DNA of 64,000 nucleotides, taken from Microcella indica (GTDB lineage: Bacteria; Actinomycetota; Actinomycetes; Actinomycetales; Microbacteriaceae). Location: positions 1,674,001 through 1,738,000 of the forward strand of contig NZ_CP058670.1 of NCBI RefSeq assembly GCF_013414345.1. The letters are read 5' to 3'. Below, in pieces: positions 1 to 7,930 of the stretch. Positions within the stretch are counted from its first letter, which is position 1, and the number at the start of each line of letters is the position of its first letter. Position numbers and translations under genes: made by a program. The notes beneath the pieces are model-generated. The model was not told the origin of the DNA and searched no databases. It was given only the letters and a program-made list of their open reading frames with translations.

Positions 1-347
1 GGCACGGTGAGCGAGGCGAGCGCACGCATCTCGCGGTCGGCCCGCAGCTCCTGCCAGAACCCGATCGTCGCATTGAGCACGAGAACGATGAGGATCGCGA
101 TCGCGTCGACGTAGTCCTGCAACAGGAGCGTGACCGCCGCGGCGACGATCAGGATCGCGATGAGCGGCGAGCGGAATTGCCGCAGCACGATCTTCCACGC
201 CGGGTCGGGCGGCCGCGCGGTGAGCGCATTGGGCCCGAACCGCTGCTGCCGCTCCCCCGCGTCCCCCGCCGTCAGCCCGCGCGGACTCGACGCGAGCTCG
301 TCGAGCACCGCAGCCGCGTCGCGCGCGTGCCACAGAAGTGCGCTCAT
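1..347 (-). CDS. P-type cation-transporting ATPase, N-terminal part (cut by window edge)
   Basis: Only about 115 codons are inside the window; the gene runs off the left edge. The visible protein has the cation-ATPase N-terminal domain (RFGPNALTAR, then a QF.SPL stretch) followed by two membrane helices ending in DAIAI...NATIGFWQE, the usual start of P2-type (Ca2+/Mg2+-like) pumps. The phosphorylation site and ion-binding helices lie outside, so the ion cannot be assigned. I use the ATG at 347; an in-frame GTG four codons upstream (359) is an alternative. A weak GAAGAA lies before that GTG. The gene probably has its own promoter in the 348-487 gap, although no clear -10/-35 pair stands out there. 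Confidence 0.85.
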   Translation of the reverse strand, partial: MSALLWHARDAAAVLDELASSPRGLTAGDAGERQQRFGPNALTARPPDPAWKIVLRQFRSPLIAILIVAAAVTLLLQDYVDAIAILIVLVLNATIGFWQELRADREMRALASLTV

Positions 348-487
348 CGACGTGGCCACATTCTTCAGGCTACTCTCGCTGCTCGACTGCGCCCCAGGGC
401 CAGAAGTCCCTTCCCAGACAGGCCGACACCATGGAGCGAACGTTGACACGAGAAGTCTTCAATATGGTGGGCCACTCGCTCCCGCAG

Positions 488-1189
488 TCATGCAGGGAGG
501 AGCCGAACCTTGAGTAGCGTAATGGTGTCGGTGTCGCCTCCAGCGTCCCGAAACCAGCCCACCACGCCGTGCGGATGGTCGTCCCAACGGTCCATCGCTG
601 CCTCCAGAAGGGCGCGCGGCGCCTGCACGTTGTCGACCGTGACGGGACGCGTGCCATCGCGAAACGACATCCGTTTGTGGTGGCTCCTCAGGCGGTGCAC
701 GAGTTCGCCGGCGATCCGGTTCGTCAAGAGGTACTCCTCGATTACCTGCTCCCGCGAAATGCCGAGGAGGCGCAACGCGAGCGCAACTGTCACCCCTGTG
801 CGGTCTTTACCCGCCACGCAGTGAATCAGAGTCGGTCCGTCGCATGTAGCGATGACCCCGACCGCAGACGCCATACCGGTAGCTGCCGCCGGGCTGAGGA
901 GCGCACCGTAGAACGCTCGGAGACCATCAGTGTCAGCAGACTCGGGATGAGGCTGCTGGGTGGGATCGACGAGAGAGAACCGATGAACTCGTGCGTACGC
1001 CTCGAAGGGGTGGACCGGGCCCGCTTCGCTCTGATGTCGAAGGTCAATGATCGTCGATGGGGGCCACGCCGTGTTCGTCGGCACACTGTCTTCCTCAAGA
1101 GGGGCATCGCTACGTAGCAGGACATCTTCACGAATGGTGCCGGGGGGAAGCCCGTGGCTCACGTCGCGGAGGTTTACGAAAGCGTTCAC
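488..1189 (-). CDS. Tyrosine/serine phosphatase (Y_phosphatase3 type)
   Basis: A 233-residue protein with a complete phosphatase P-loop HCVAGKDRTG at residues 123-132. This matches the HCxxGKDRTG form of bacterial Tyr/Ser protein phosphatases and some phosphoinositide or sugar-phosphate phosphatases. Cys126-equivalent nucleophile and Arg are present. The N-terminus (NLRDVSHG, then LLRSDAP, later IIDLR) is typical of the family, and no signal peptide is seen, so it is cytoplasmic. The start is GTG. The gene begins 4 bases after the permease gene stops, so it is the last gene of the GntR-controlled sugar cluster. By context it may dephosphorylate a catabolic intermediate rather than a protein; that is inference. 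Confidence 0.85.
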   Translation of the reverse strand: MNAFVNLRDVSHGLPPGTIREDVLLRSDAPLEEDSVPTNTAWPPSTIIDLRHQSEAGPVHPFEAYARVHRFSLVDPTQQPHPESADTDGLRAFYGALLSPAAATGMASAVGVIATCDGPTLIHCVAGKDRTGVTVALALRLLGISREQVIEEYLLTNRIAGELVHRLRSHHKRMSFRDGTRPVTVDNVQAPRALLEAAMDRWDDHPHGVVGWFRDAGGDTDTITLLKVRLLPA

Positions 1190-1193
1190 TCGA

Positions 1194-2093
1194 TCAGCCC
1201 CGCAGTCCGCTCATCGCCATCGTGTTCTTGAGATGCCTCTCGATGACGAGGAAGACCACGATGGCGGGCGCGGCCACGAGCGCGGACGCGGCCATCATGA
1301 GGGGCCAGTCCGTTCCCACCTCGTCGGTGAAGAGAGACAGCCCCACCGTCACCGTCCGCATCTCCATCGATCTCGTGACGACGAGCGGATACAGGTAGCT
1401 GTTCCACGAGCCAAGAAAGGTGAAAAACGACGAGACGGCGATCGCGGGCAGCGCCAGCGGCACGACGACGTGGCGAAGCACCCGCAGCGGGCCGGCACCA
1501 TCGATGATCGCCGCTTCTTCGAGCTCGCGGGGGATCGTCTCGAAGAACTGCTTGAGGAGAAAGATCACGAACGCGTTCGCGATGAAGGGCACGATGAGTG
1601 CGGGATACGCATCGATCCAGCCCCACTCGCTCAGGAGGACGAACAGTGGCACGAGGAGCACCTCGCCAGGAATCATGAGACTCGCGAGCACGAGCAGGAA
1701 AAGAGCGTTCTTGCCCCTGAAGCGCATGCGGGCGAAGGCAAAAGCCGCCGGGATGCCGACGAACAGGTTTCCGAGAACCGTGGCGATCGCCACGATGGCG
1801 CTGTTGAGGAACCAGCGCGCAAACTCGCCTCTCGCAAGCACCTCGCCGAAATTCTCCCAGTCCCAGGTCTGCGGAAGGATCGACGGCGGCCAGGAGATCG
1901 CCTCATCTTGGGGCTTGAGAGCGGTCAACAGCATCCAGAGGACAGGGAACAGCACGATGACCGCGAGCAGGATGCGCAACGCGGCCAAACCGGGAGTGCG
2001 ATCGGCGCGGCGACGGGTTCTCGAACGGTCGCCCGACACGACCGGAACGGCCACTGACCGCTCCACGTCGGAGATCACCTTCGCGGCGCTCAT
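1194..2093 (-). CDS. Carbohydrate ABC transporter permease, MalG type
   Basis: A 299-residue inner-membrane permease of the CUT1 sugar importer family with about six helices. The cytoplasmic EAA loop that docks the ATPase is visible as ELEEAAIIDGAGPLRVL followed by VVPLALPAI. The start is the ATG at 2093, which overlaps the stop of the MalF-type gene by 4 bases (ATGA), so the two are translationally coupled. A much longer in-frame opening upstream lies inside the other permease gene and is not used. It pairs with the 2090-3022 subunit and the binding lipoprotein 3921-5228. No ATPase gene is in the cluster. The sugar is unknown. Confidence 0.93.
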   Translation of the reverse strand: MSAAKVISDVERSVAVPVVSGDRSRTRRRADRTPGLAALRILLAVIVLFPVLWMLLTALKPQDEAISWPPSILPQTWDWENFGEVLARGEFARWFLNSAIVAIATVLGNLFVGIPAAFAFARMRFRGKNALFLLVLASLMIPGEVLLVPLFVLLSEWGWIDAYPALIVPFIANAFVIFLLKQFFETIPRELEEAAIIDGAGPLRVLRHVVVPLALPAIAVSSFFTFLGSWNSYLYPLVVTRSMEMRTVTVGLSLFTDEVGTDWPLMMAASALVAAPAIVVFLVIERHLKNTMAMSGLRG

Positions 2094-3022
2094 TGGTAGA
2101 ACACTCTCGACCCGAGCCAGCGCTGCTGGATGAACGTCACGGTGCCGATCACAAGCAGAAGGACGATGGCGATCGCGCTCGCATAGCCTGTGTTGAAGAA
2201 CTCGAACGACTGCTGGTAGAGCTCGTAGACGACCACGCTTGTTGCGTTCTGCGGCCCACCCGACGTCATGATGTGCACCTGGGCGAAGACCTGGAATGAG
2301 TCGATCACGCCCAGTACTAGGCAGAAGTACAGCTGAGGACCGAGCAGCGGGAGGGTCACGTGCCATGCTCGCTGAGCCGACGAGGCACCGTCGAGACGGG
2401 CCGCCTCGTGCAATGCGGGGTCGATGCTGTGGATACCGGCGAGCAAGATGAGCATGAAGTAGCCGAACTGCCGCCAGACCGAGGGGATCGCGACGGCGAA
2501 CATCGCCCAGTTCGGATCACCCAGCCAGTTCTGCTGAGGTAGTCCCACGAGCGGCGCGAGGTAGTTGACGAGTCCGAAGTTCGGTTCGAGGATCCACATC
2601 CAGACCGCCGACACGACCGCGATGCTCACGACGAACGGGACCGCCATCGACACCCGAAGCACTGTCGAGGATCGGCTATGGCGAGCCACGGCGAGGGCTG
2701 CAAAGAAGGCGAGGACGAGGCTCGGCGGAAGCGTGAGAGCGGTGTACAGCAGTGTTGCACCGGCCGCACGCATGAAGTCGGGGTCTACGAACAGTCTGAG
2801 GTAGTTCGCCACACCGACGAGGTCGAAATTGCTCGAGATACCGTTCCAATTCGTCAGGCTCATGAAGAACGCTGAGGCGAGAGGGTAAAACACGAAGACC
2901 GCGAGCAGGATGAGCGCCGGCGCGAGGAAGAGCAACGGGATCACCGCCGCGGGCCCCCGCCCACGGGTGCGGCGCTGGGGGCGCCGCACGCCGCGGGTGG
3001 AGGTCGGGACCGTGGCAGTCAT
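2090..3022 (-). CDS. Carbohydrate ABC transporter permease, MalF type
   Basis: A 310-residue CUT1 permease. After a basic N-terminus (RRPQRRTRGRG) come about six membrane helices. The EAA docking motif is ALHEAARLDGASSAQRAW with VTLPLLGP after it. It is coupled at both ends: its ATG overlaps the isomerase stop by 4 bases and its stop overlaps the MalG-type start by 4 bases. With the partner permease it forms the membrane channel for the sugar delivered by the lipoprotein encoded upstream. The length and topology are normal for the family. Confidence 0.93.
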   Translation of the reverse strand: MTATVPTSTRGVRRPQRRTRGRGPAAVIPLLFLAPALILLAVFVFYPLASAFFMSLTNWNGISSNFDLVGVANYLRLFVDPDFMRAAGATLLYTALTLPPSLVLAFFAALAVARHSRSSTVLRVSMAVPFVVSIAVVSAVWMWILEPNFGLVNYLAPLVGLPQQNWLGDPNWAMFAVAIPSVWRQFGYFMLILLAGIHSIDPALHEAARLDGASSAQRAWHVTLPLLGPQLYFCLVLGVIDSFQVFAQVHIMTSGGPQNATSVVVYELYQQSFEFFNTGYASAIAIVLLLVIGTVTFIQQRWLGSRVFYQ

Positions 3023-3816
3023 CGCGAGATCGCGGCCATTCGCTCGTCGAGGAACCGGATCGCTTCACGTTGCGCGTCGGCCGGGCCGAATTCGAAGACC
3101 CCGTAGCCCTCGTAGTCGATCTCATCGAGAGCGGCGATCACGGAATCCCAGTCGATGACTCCGGAACCGATCGGCAAGTGCTCGTCGATCATTCCACCGT
3201 GGTTGTCCTGGAGGTGCAGGTGCTTGATGCGCGAACCCATCTGCCGAACGGTGTCGGCAACGTCGAGCTTCGACTGGCGTGCGTGGCCAGTGTCGAGAGT
3301 GATGCCCTTCAGGTCGGCGTTCCACTCGTCGTGAAGCGTGATCATCCCCTCGGGCAACCACGTGTCTTCGAAGTGGTTGTTGGCGATGATGAGGTTCTCG
3401 GCGACGACTCGGATTCCTCGCGGGGCGCCGTAGTCCGACAGTTCCTGATAGACCTCGGCCTGGTTCTGCTTCATCTGCGGCCAGCCGGCCTCCGGGTAGT
3501 AGCTGTGCACGCCCGGGTGCACGTTGAGAACCGTTGCACCGACCCGCTCAGCGACCATGAGGGCGCGCATCATGTCGGTACGTGCAACCTGGTACGCGGC
3601 GGCGTGCAGCGAGGCGATGTTGAGATCGCGAAAGGGCGCGTGGACGGTGAACTCGACTCCGTCGGCATGCAGCTTGCCGAGCGCGGCGTACAGGTCGTCG
3701 TCGGGCTCAGTGCTCGAGAAGTCCACAGAGAGCTCGAAGGCGCGGATGAAGGACGAGGACTCGCGCATCTGATCGACCTTCTCGATCGAGATGGCGGCAG
3801 CCGGGGTGATTCTCAT
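3019..3816 (-). CDS. Sugar phosphate isomerase/epimerase (xylose isomerase-like TIM barrel)
   Basis: A 265-residue AP-endonuclease-2/xylose-isomerase-like TIM barrel. The expected metal ligands are recognisable: Glu in VVAENL, Asp/His in LDTGHA, His in KHLHLQDNHGG, and Glu in GVFEFGP near the C-terminus. The start is the ATG at 3816 with a good GGGAGA ribosome site 6 bases upstream; a longer opening upstream has no such site and crosses a hairpin. Family members isomerise or epimerise sugars, inositol derivatives or their acids. Placed between a binding protein and permeases, it probably acts on the imported compound. The exact reaction cannot be read from sequence. Confidence 0.85.
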   Translation of the reverse strand: MRITPAAAISIEKVDQMRESSSFIRAFELSVDFSSTEPDDDLYAALGKLHADGVEFTVHAPFRDLNIASLHAAAYQVARTDMMRALMVAERVGATVLNVHPGVHSYYPEAGWPQMKQNQAEVYQELSDYGAPRGIRVVAENLIIANNHFEDTWLPEGMITLHDEWNADLKGITLDTGHARQSKLDVADTVRQMGSRIKHLHLQDNHGGMIDEHLPIGSGVIDWDSVIAALDEIDYEGYGVFEFGPADAQREAIRFLDERMAAISR

Positions 3817-3830
3817 GGTGTCTCCCTTGA

Positions 3831-3852
3831 GTCGTTGGGTCGTTGGGTCGTT
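3831..3852. repeat. Short TCGTTGGG tandem repeat
   Basis: The 8-base unit TCGTTGGG occurs in tandem (two copies plus a partial) in the gap between the binding-protein and isomerase genes, just before the isomerase ribosome site. No function is evident. Confidence 0.5.
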
Positions 3853-3874
3853 CGTGCAATCAGCGTGGAATGAG

Positions 3875-3911
3875 GGAGTGGTCCCGCGGGTGAACACCGC
3901 AGGACCACTCC
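3875..3911 (-). terminator. Intercistronic hairpin after the binding-protein gene
   Basis: GGAGTGGTCC and GGACCACTCC form a perfect 10-bp stem around a 17-base loop that can pair further (GCGG/CCGC). It begins 10 bases after the lipoprotein stop codon and is not followed by a T run. In sugar-import operons such hairpins act as partial terminators or 3'-end stabilisers that keep binding-protein mRNA in excess over permease mRNA. That role is inferred here. Confidence 0.7.
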
Positions 3912-3920
3912 GGTGGGGCA

Positions 3921-5228
3921 CTAGTTCCTGGCGAGAATCTCGTCGGCTCTGGCCGCTGCGTCGTCAAGGATCGACGCGGGATCCCCCTGACCGGTCAACG
4001 CCGCCTGGAAAGCGTCAGCGATGACGGTCGCGATCTCCGGGTATCCCGGCAAGTTCGGGCGGGCGCGCATCCCCGGAATCTGACTGGCGGCAACGCCGCG
4101 CCGCGGGTCCTCAGCGAGCCAGGTCTCCAACGTCTCGGTCTCCCACGCCGACTTCATGCCCGGGATGTAGCCGCTCGCGACCGACCACTCGGCCGAGACC
4201 TCGGGACTCGTCCACCACTCGATGAACGTCGCTGCGGCCGCCTTCTCCTCCTCGGAGATGTCCGCAAATACGCCGAGATTCTGCCCGCCGAGCAGGGAGA
4301 CGTCGTCGCCCATCGTCGTGTACGTGGCGACCCCGACCTCGAATCCGGCTGCCTCCGTCATGGCCTGGAGTCCGGCCGAGCTCTGCTCCCACATCGCTAC
4401 GCGTCCTGTGGTGAACAGGTCTCGAAGCTGGCTGAAGGTCGCGTCGGTCTGGATCATCTCCGAGGCACCGCTGGCGAGAAGGTCCTGGTAGTTCTCGAGA
4501 ACGCGCACACCCTCCGGCGAGTTGAACTCGGCCGTCGTCCCGTCGTCGTCGAACATCTGCCCGCCGAGCTGGAACAGGCGCATCTCGAAGGCCCACGGCG
4601 CGGCTGCGCCGAATCCGAACCCGAGCACATCGGGACCGGCGGTCTCGCGCACCGCGAGCGCCGCCTCTTGGAGGCCGTCCCAGGTCGTCGGCATCGAGTC
4701 GGCGTCATATCCCGCCGCGCTAAGAAGGTCGACGTTGTAGTAGAGCACATTGGTGCTGTAGCCGAACGGCACGGTGTACTGCGTGCCGTCGTAGGAGTTC
4801 ACCGAGACGATGCTGTCCTCCATGTCGCCGGCGATCCCTGCCGCCAAGTCGGGTGAAAGAGAGTCGAGCGGCTCGAGCACACCGAGGCCGGCGAGCTGCG
4901 CCATGGTGGAGACCTCCATCTGCGAGAGCGCCGGGGGGTCTCCCGCGGCAATCGCCGTCTGGATCGAGGGGAGGATCGCATCGTACGGCTGGTAGATCGG
5001 GTCAACGAGGATCCCCGGGTGCGACTCCTCGAAGTCGTCGACCATCTCGCCGAGACGCGTCTGGGCGGGGTCGTTCATGGTGTTCCAGAACTGGATGGTG
5101 ACTGGGTTCTCGGGGTCGAACTCGATGCTGGTGGCGCCGGCCGGTGTCGTTTCCGATCCGGCGCACCCTGCAAGGGCCGCAATCATCGCGAGCGATGCTC
5201 CCGTCGCGATCATGGACTGTGTGCGCAT
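3921..5228 (-). CDS. Extracellular sugar-binding lipoprotein (ABC transporter)
   Basis: A 435-residue solute-binding protein of the carbohydrate cluster. It has a lipoprotein signal with lipobox LAGC at residues 19-22, so Cys22 should be lipid-modified and anchor it outside the membrane. The mature part opens with NPVTIQFWNTMNDPAQTR, typical of family 1 sugar-binding proteins, and ends with an ALTGQGDPASILDDAAARADEIL helix common at their C-termini. An AAGGAGC ribosome site precedes the ATG. It feeds the MalF/MalG-type permeases downstream; the intervening hairpin probably sets its higher expression. Confidence 0.93.
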   Translation of the reverse strand: MRTQSMIATGASLAMIAALAGCAGSETTPAGATSIEFDPENPVTIQFWNTMNDPAQTRLGEMVDDFEESHPGILVDPIYQPYDAILPSIQTAIAAGDPPALSQMEVSTMAQLAGLGVLEPLDSLSPDLAAGIAGDMEDSIVSVNSYDGTQYTVPFGYSTNVLYYNVDLLSAAGYDADSMPTTWDGLQEAALAVRETAGPDVLGFGFGAAAPWAFEMRLFQLGGQMFDDDGTTAEFNSPEGVRVLENYQDLLASGASEMIQTDATFSQLRDLFTTGRVAMWEQSSAGLQAMTEAAGFEVGVATYTTMGDDVSLLGGQNLGVFADISEEEKAAAATFIEWWTSPEVSAEWSVASGYIPGMKSAWETETLETWLAEDPRRGVAASQIPGMRARPNLPGYPEIATVIADAFQAALTGQGDPASILDDAAARADEILARN

Positions 5229-5311
5229 GTCTACCGTGCTCCTTGGTTGTCGTGTGGATGGTGTGGTGATGGGGATAAGAGTCGCGAGTTGGCCCCGAAG
5301 ACCAGAAGCGC

Positions 5312-5674
5312 TCAGTCAGGAAAGAGCTCGGCTGAGTGCTCCTGGCCGCCGAGTCGGGTGAAGCGGGGACCCAGCGCCTCGTACATCCGCACGATGCTGC
5401 GGGCAACGTCAATCGCCGGCGACTTCGTCCGCAGTGGCCCAGTGTCACGAATAGTGCGGAAAGTCTCGGCGATGTCATCAGTCGCGATCTCGTACGCAGC
5501 GAGGTAGTGCGGCACGGACGAAGGATCTTCACCCACGAGGCGAAATCGTTGTCCCGTGAGGAACCCGGGCATCGTCAGCACCTGCGGAATGTGCACCTCG
5601 TCATACCAGCAGTTGAACTCCGCCTCGGCGCCGGCGAATGGCACAGTCTCCACGAGCTGCAGGTATCGGGCCAT
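5312..5674 (-). CDS. Small dimeric alpha/beta-barrel (EthD-like) protein
   Basis: A 120-residue cytoplasmic protein. The run FNCWYDEVHIPQVLTMPGF is the hallmark of EthD-like / dimeric ferredoxin-fold proteins, where W..xH and PGF line a small pocket. It is the first gene after the regulator, 83 bases before the binding lipoprotein gene, and the TCTAGA palindrome lies just 11 bases upstream of its ATG. Relatives act as small monooxygenases, isomerases or ligand-binding accessory proteins in catabolic clusters. A specific reaction cannot be named. Confidence 0.7.
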   Translation of the reverse strand: MARYLQLVETVPFAGAEAEFNCWYDEVHIPQVLTMPGFLTGQRFRLVGEDPSSVPHYLAAYEIATDDIAETFRTIRDTGPLRTKSPAIDVARSIVRMYEALGPRFTRLGGQEHSAELFPD

Positions 5675-5685
5675 GACCCCAACCT

Positions 5686-5703
5686 GATTTGTCTAGATGA
5701 ATC
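5686..5703. promoter_or_regulatory. Candidate GntR/HutC-type operator (TCTAGA palindrome)
   Basis: GATTTGTCTAGATGAATC is an 18-bp palindrome, symmetrical except for two pairs (GATT-n2-TCTAGA-n2-AATC). HutC-subfamily GntR regulators such as DasR and NagR bind sites centred on TCTAGA. It lies 11 bases before the ATG of the first cluster gene and downstream of the gntR gene, so binding would block the catabolic transcript. Confidence 0.7.
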
Positions 5704-5781
5704 CAGGCGGGCTGATCAGTGACGCGAATGTAAACTCCCATCGAAGCCCCGGGGCGACCTCCGGACTCCGTCATCGACTCT

Positions 5782-6522
5782 CTAGCGGTAGCGCAAGACG
5801 TACGCCGCCCGGTCGGCGCGGATGCGGCGTCGCACGTAGTACAGCGGAATCCCGTCCGAGTCGACGCTCACCCCATCACGAACGACGAGGGGTGCACCAG
5901 GGCGCCCACCCAGGTGCTCCACCTCGAGATCTCCGGCCGCCGTGGCTGAAAAAGCGCGCCAGTCGTAGAACGCCGTCACCCCGAACACATCGCGAAGCAC
6001 AGTGCCCAACGGCGCGTCACCGATCCAGCTCTCGGTGAGATGCGGAAACCGACGACCGTCGAGCCAGTAGCTGTTGACCGCGAAGGGGTCACCTGCGGTG
6101 GCCGTGACGGTGTCCAGGCGGACGACCGTCTCCCTCGGGATGGCAAGTCGATGAGCCGAGCCGTCATCGGGGTCCGGCCCTTCGGCCAGCACCGACTCAT
6201 TGACGTTGTGGATCACGCTCCTAGTGGAGGCGTGCCCGCTCCCGTCATCAACCGGAGATGCGGGGTCCACCGCGATCTCGAGCACCGGCATCGGATTCGT
6301 CACGAAGGTGCCGCTGCCCTGTCGCGACTCGATCACCCCGCGCTGACGGAGGACGTCGAGTGCATCTCGAATGGTCAGTCGGTTGACGCCGAACTCTTCG
6401 CGCAACGCCGCTTCCGTAGGCATTCGCTGGCCCGCGAGCCACTCTCCCGCGTTGATCCGGTTCTGCAGCTGCAGTGCGATCGTGCGATACACAGAATCGC
6501 GCCCGTATCCCCGCCGTGACAT
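5782..6522 (-). CDS. GntR family transcriptional regulator (HutC/UTRA type)
   Basis: A 246-residue regulator. Residues about 8-76 form the GntR winged helix (VYRTIALQLQ..., MPTEAALREEFGVNRLTIRDAL, RQGSGTFV). The remainder is a UTRA ligand domain (VRLDTVTATAGDPFAVNSYWL, GIPLYYVRRRIRADRAAYVL). UTRA regulators sense small effectors such as sugar phosphates. It precedes the import/isomerase cluster on the same strand and probably represses it through the palindrome at 5686-5703. The effector is unknown. Transcription appears leaderless: a TAGACT hexamer lies 6 bases before the ATG. Confidence 0.9.
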   Translation of the reverse strand: MSRRGYGRDSVYRTIALQLQNRINAGEWLAGQRMPTEAALREEFGVNRLTIRDALDVLRQRGVIESRQGSGTFVTNPMPVLEIAVDPASPVDDGSGHASTRSVIHNVNESVLAEGPDPDDGSAHRLAIPRETVVRLDTVTATAGDPFAVNSYWLDGRRFPHLTESWIGDAPLGTVLRDVFGVTAFYDWRAFSATAAGDLEVEHLGGRPGAPLVVRDGVSVDSDGIPLYYVRRRIRADRAAYVLRYR

Positions 6523-6528
6523 TCGCTC

Positions 6529-6534
6529 AGTCTA
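6529..6534 (-). promoter_or_regulatory. -10 element TAGACT of the gntR gene (leaderless)
   Basis: TAGACT is followed by 6 bases and then ATG, placing the transcript start at or next to the start codon. No ribosome site is present. Confidence 0.6.
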
Positions 6535-6617
6535 GGGTCTGAGGAGGAAACGAACGGGGACAGTCCGTCGTTGCGACCCGAGCACCGGTCGCGACGACCG
6601 AGCATGTGGACAGGAGC

Positions 6618-6637
6618 GCCCGGACCGACGCCCGGGC
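6618..6637 (-). terminator. Original tRNA-Ala hairpin, displaced by the insertion sequence
   Basis: GCCCGG and CCGGGC form a 6-bp stem with an 8-base loop. It sits directly beyond the left copy of the duplicated tRNA 3' end, so before the insertion it lay 3-4 bases after the tRNA CCA and probably terminated that transcript. It is now about 1.35 kb away. There is no long T run. Confidence 0.55.
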
Positions 6638-6640
6638 TTC

Positions 6641-6656
6641 TTGGTGGACCTGAGGG
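6641..6656. repeat. Left target-site duplication of the IS481 element
   Basis: TTGGTGGACCTGAGGG is identical to 7986-8001. The flanking bases differ on both sides, so the duplication is exactly 16 bp and abuts both element ends. The copied sequence is the 3' end of tRNA-Ala. Confidence 0.9.
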
Positions 6657-6670
6657 TGTGTGGTTTCAGT

Positions 6671-6747
6671 ACATCGTGGACACCTGTCTCACGTCATCGT
6701 GGACAGCAGTGCCGGTGAAGCCGTGATGTCTCACGTCATCGTGGACA
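6671..6747 (+). repeat. Three subterminal CATCGTGGACA motifs at the left IS end
   Basis: CATCGTGGACA occurs at 6672-6682, 6695-6705 and 6737-6747; the last two are part of an imperfect 42-bp tandem repeat starting TGTCTCACGTCATCGTGGAC. The right end has only one copy (7961-7970, inverted). They are likely transposase-binding sites. Confidence 0.65.
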
Positions 6748-6771
6748 CCCTGGCCGGTGCAGTGTCAGCGG

Positions 6772-7926
6772 GTGAGCAAAGCCGAAGTGTTGATCCTCGC
6801 CGTCACCGTTCAGGGTCTCTCCGTGCGGGAAGCGGCCCGCATTCACGGGGTCTCGAAGTCGCTGGTCCATAAGCTCCACCAGCGGTGGCTCACCGAGGGC
6901 GAGGCGGCCTTCGCACCGCGCTCGAGAGCGCCAGGATCCAGTCCTCGTCGAACCCCGGACGCCGTTCGGGCCCGGGTGCTGCAGTTGCGCGCCCAGCTCA
7001 CCGCCGATGGGCTCGATGCCGGCGCCGACACGATCGTCGCCGTCCTGGCCGCTGAGGGCACGACGGTGTCACGGTCGACGATCTGGCGGATCCTGCGCGG
7101 CGCTGAAGCGATCACCCCGCAACCCCAAAAGCGACCCCGGTCCTCGTGGCAGAGGTTCACCGCCGAGCGGCCCAACGAGCTCTGGCAGTCCGACACCACC
7201 CACTGGCAGCTCGCCGACGACAGCGAGGTGGAGATCATCGCCTGGCTCGATGACCACTCCCGATTCCTGACCCACCTCAGCGCCCACGCCCGCGCCAACG
7301 GCCGCACCGTCACCGACACCTTCCAGCAGGCCGCGATGGAGCACGGCTATCCGGCGGCGACGTTGACGGACAACGGCAACATCTTCACCACCCGCTTCGC
7401 CGGCGGCACCCGTGCTCGCACCTCCGGCAATGCCTTCGAGACCCTGCTGGCTCTGCACGGCATCACCCAGAAGAACGGCCGCCCCTACAAGCCCACCACG
7501 CAAGGCAAGATCGAACGGTTCTGGCAGACGCTGAAGAAGCGCCTCACCGTGCGCCCCGCCGCAACGCTTGCCGAGCTGCAGCACGAGCTGGACGAGTTCC
7601 GCACCCACTACAACCAGCACCGTCCGCACCGCTCGTTGAACCGGCGCACCCCGGCCTTCGCCTACGCCCTGATCCCCAAGGCGGCACCGACCCAGCCGGA
7701 CGACCCGAACATTTGGCGAGTGCGCTACGACACCATCGACGCCGGCGGGAAAGTCTCCCTACGGTTCGCGAACCGCATGATGCACCTCGGCTACGGCCGA
7801 GCCCACGCCCGCATCGCGGTGATCGTCCTCATCCACGGACTCCACGCCACCACGATCACCCCCGACGGCGAGGTCATCGCCGAGCACATCATTAACCCCA
7901 ACAAGGGCTACCAAGCCAAAGAATGA
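6772..7926 (+). CDS. IS481 family transposase
   Basis: A 384-residue transposase, normal for the family and without frameshift. The N-terminus carries a helix-turn-helix (LSVREAARIHGVSKSLVHKL). An integrase core follows with the DDE triad: Asp in LWQSDTTHW, Asp in ATLTDNGN, and Glu in GKIERFWQTLKKRL. It catalyses cut and strand transfer of the element's ends. I place the start at the GTG at 6772 because relatives begin (M/V)SKA; a GTG five codons earlier (6757) is also open. It is the only gene of the element, and the whole reading frame is intact. Confidence 0.92.
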   Translation: MSKAEVLILAVTVQGLSVREAARIHGVSKSLVHKLHQRWLTEGEAAFAPRSRAPGSSPRRTPDAVRARVLQLRAQLTADGLDAGADTIVAVLAAEGTTVSRSTIWRILRGAEAITPQPQKRPRSSWQRFTAERPNELWQSDTTHWQLADDSEVEIIAWLDDHSRFLTHLSAHARANGRTVTDTFQQAAMEHGYPAATLTDNGNIFTTRFAGGTRARTSGNAFETLLALHGITQKNGRPYKPTTQGKIERFWQTLKKRLTVRPAATLAELQHELDEFRTHYNQHRPHRSLNRRTPAFAYALIPKAAPTQPDDPNIWRVRYDTIDAGGKVSLRFANRMMHLGYGRAHARIAVIVLIHGLHATTITPDGEVIAEHIINPNKGYQAKE

Positions 7927-7930
7927 AAAA

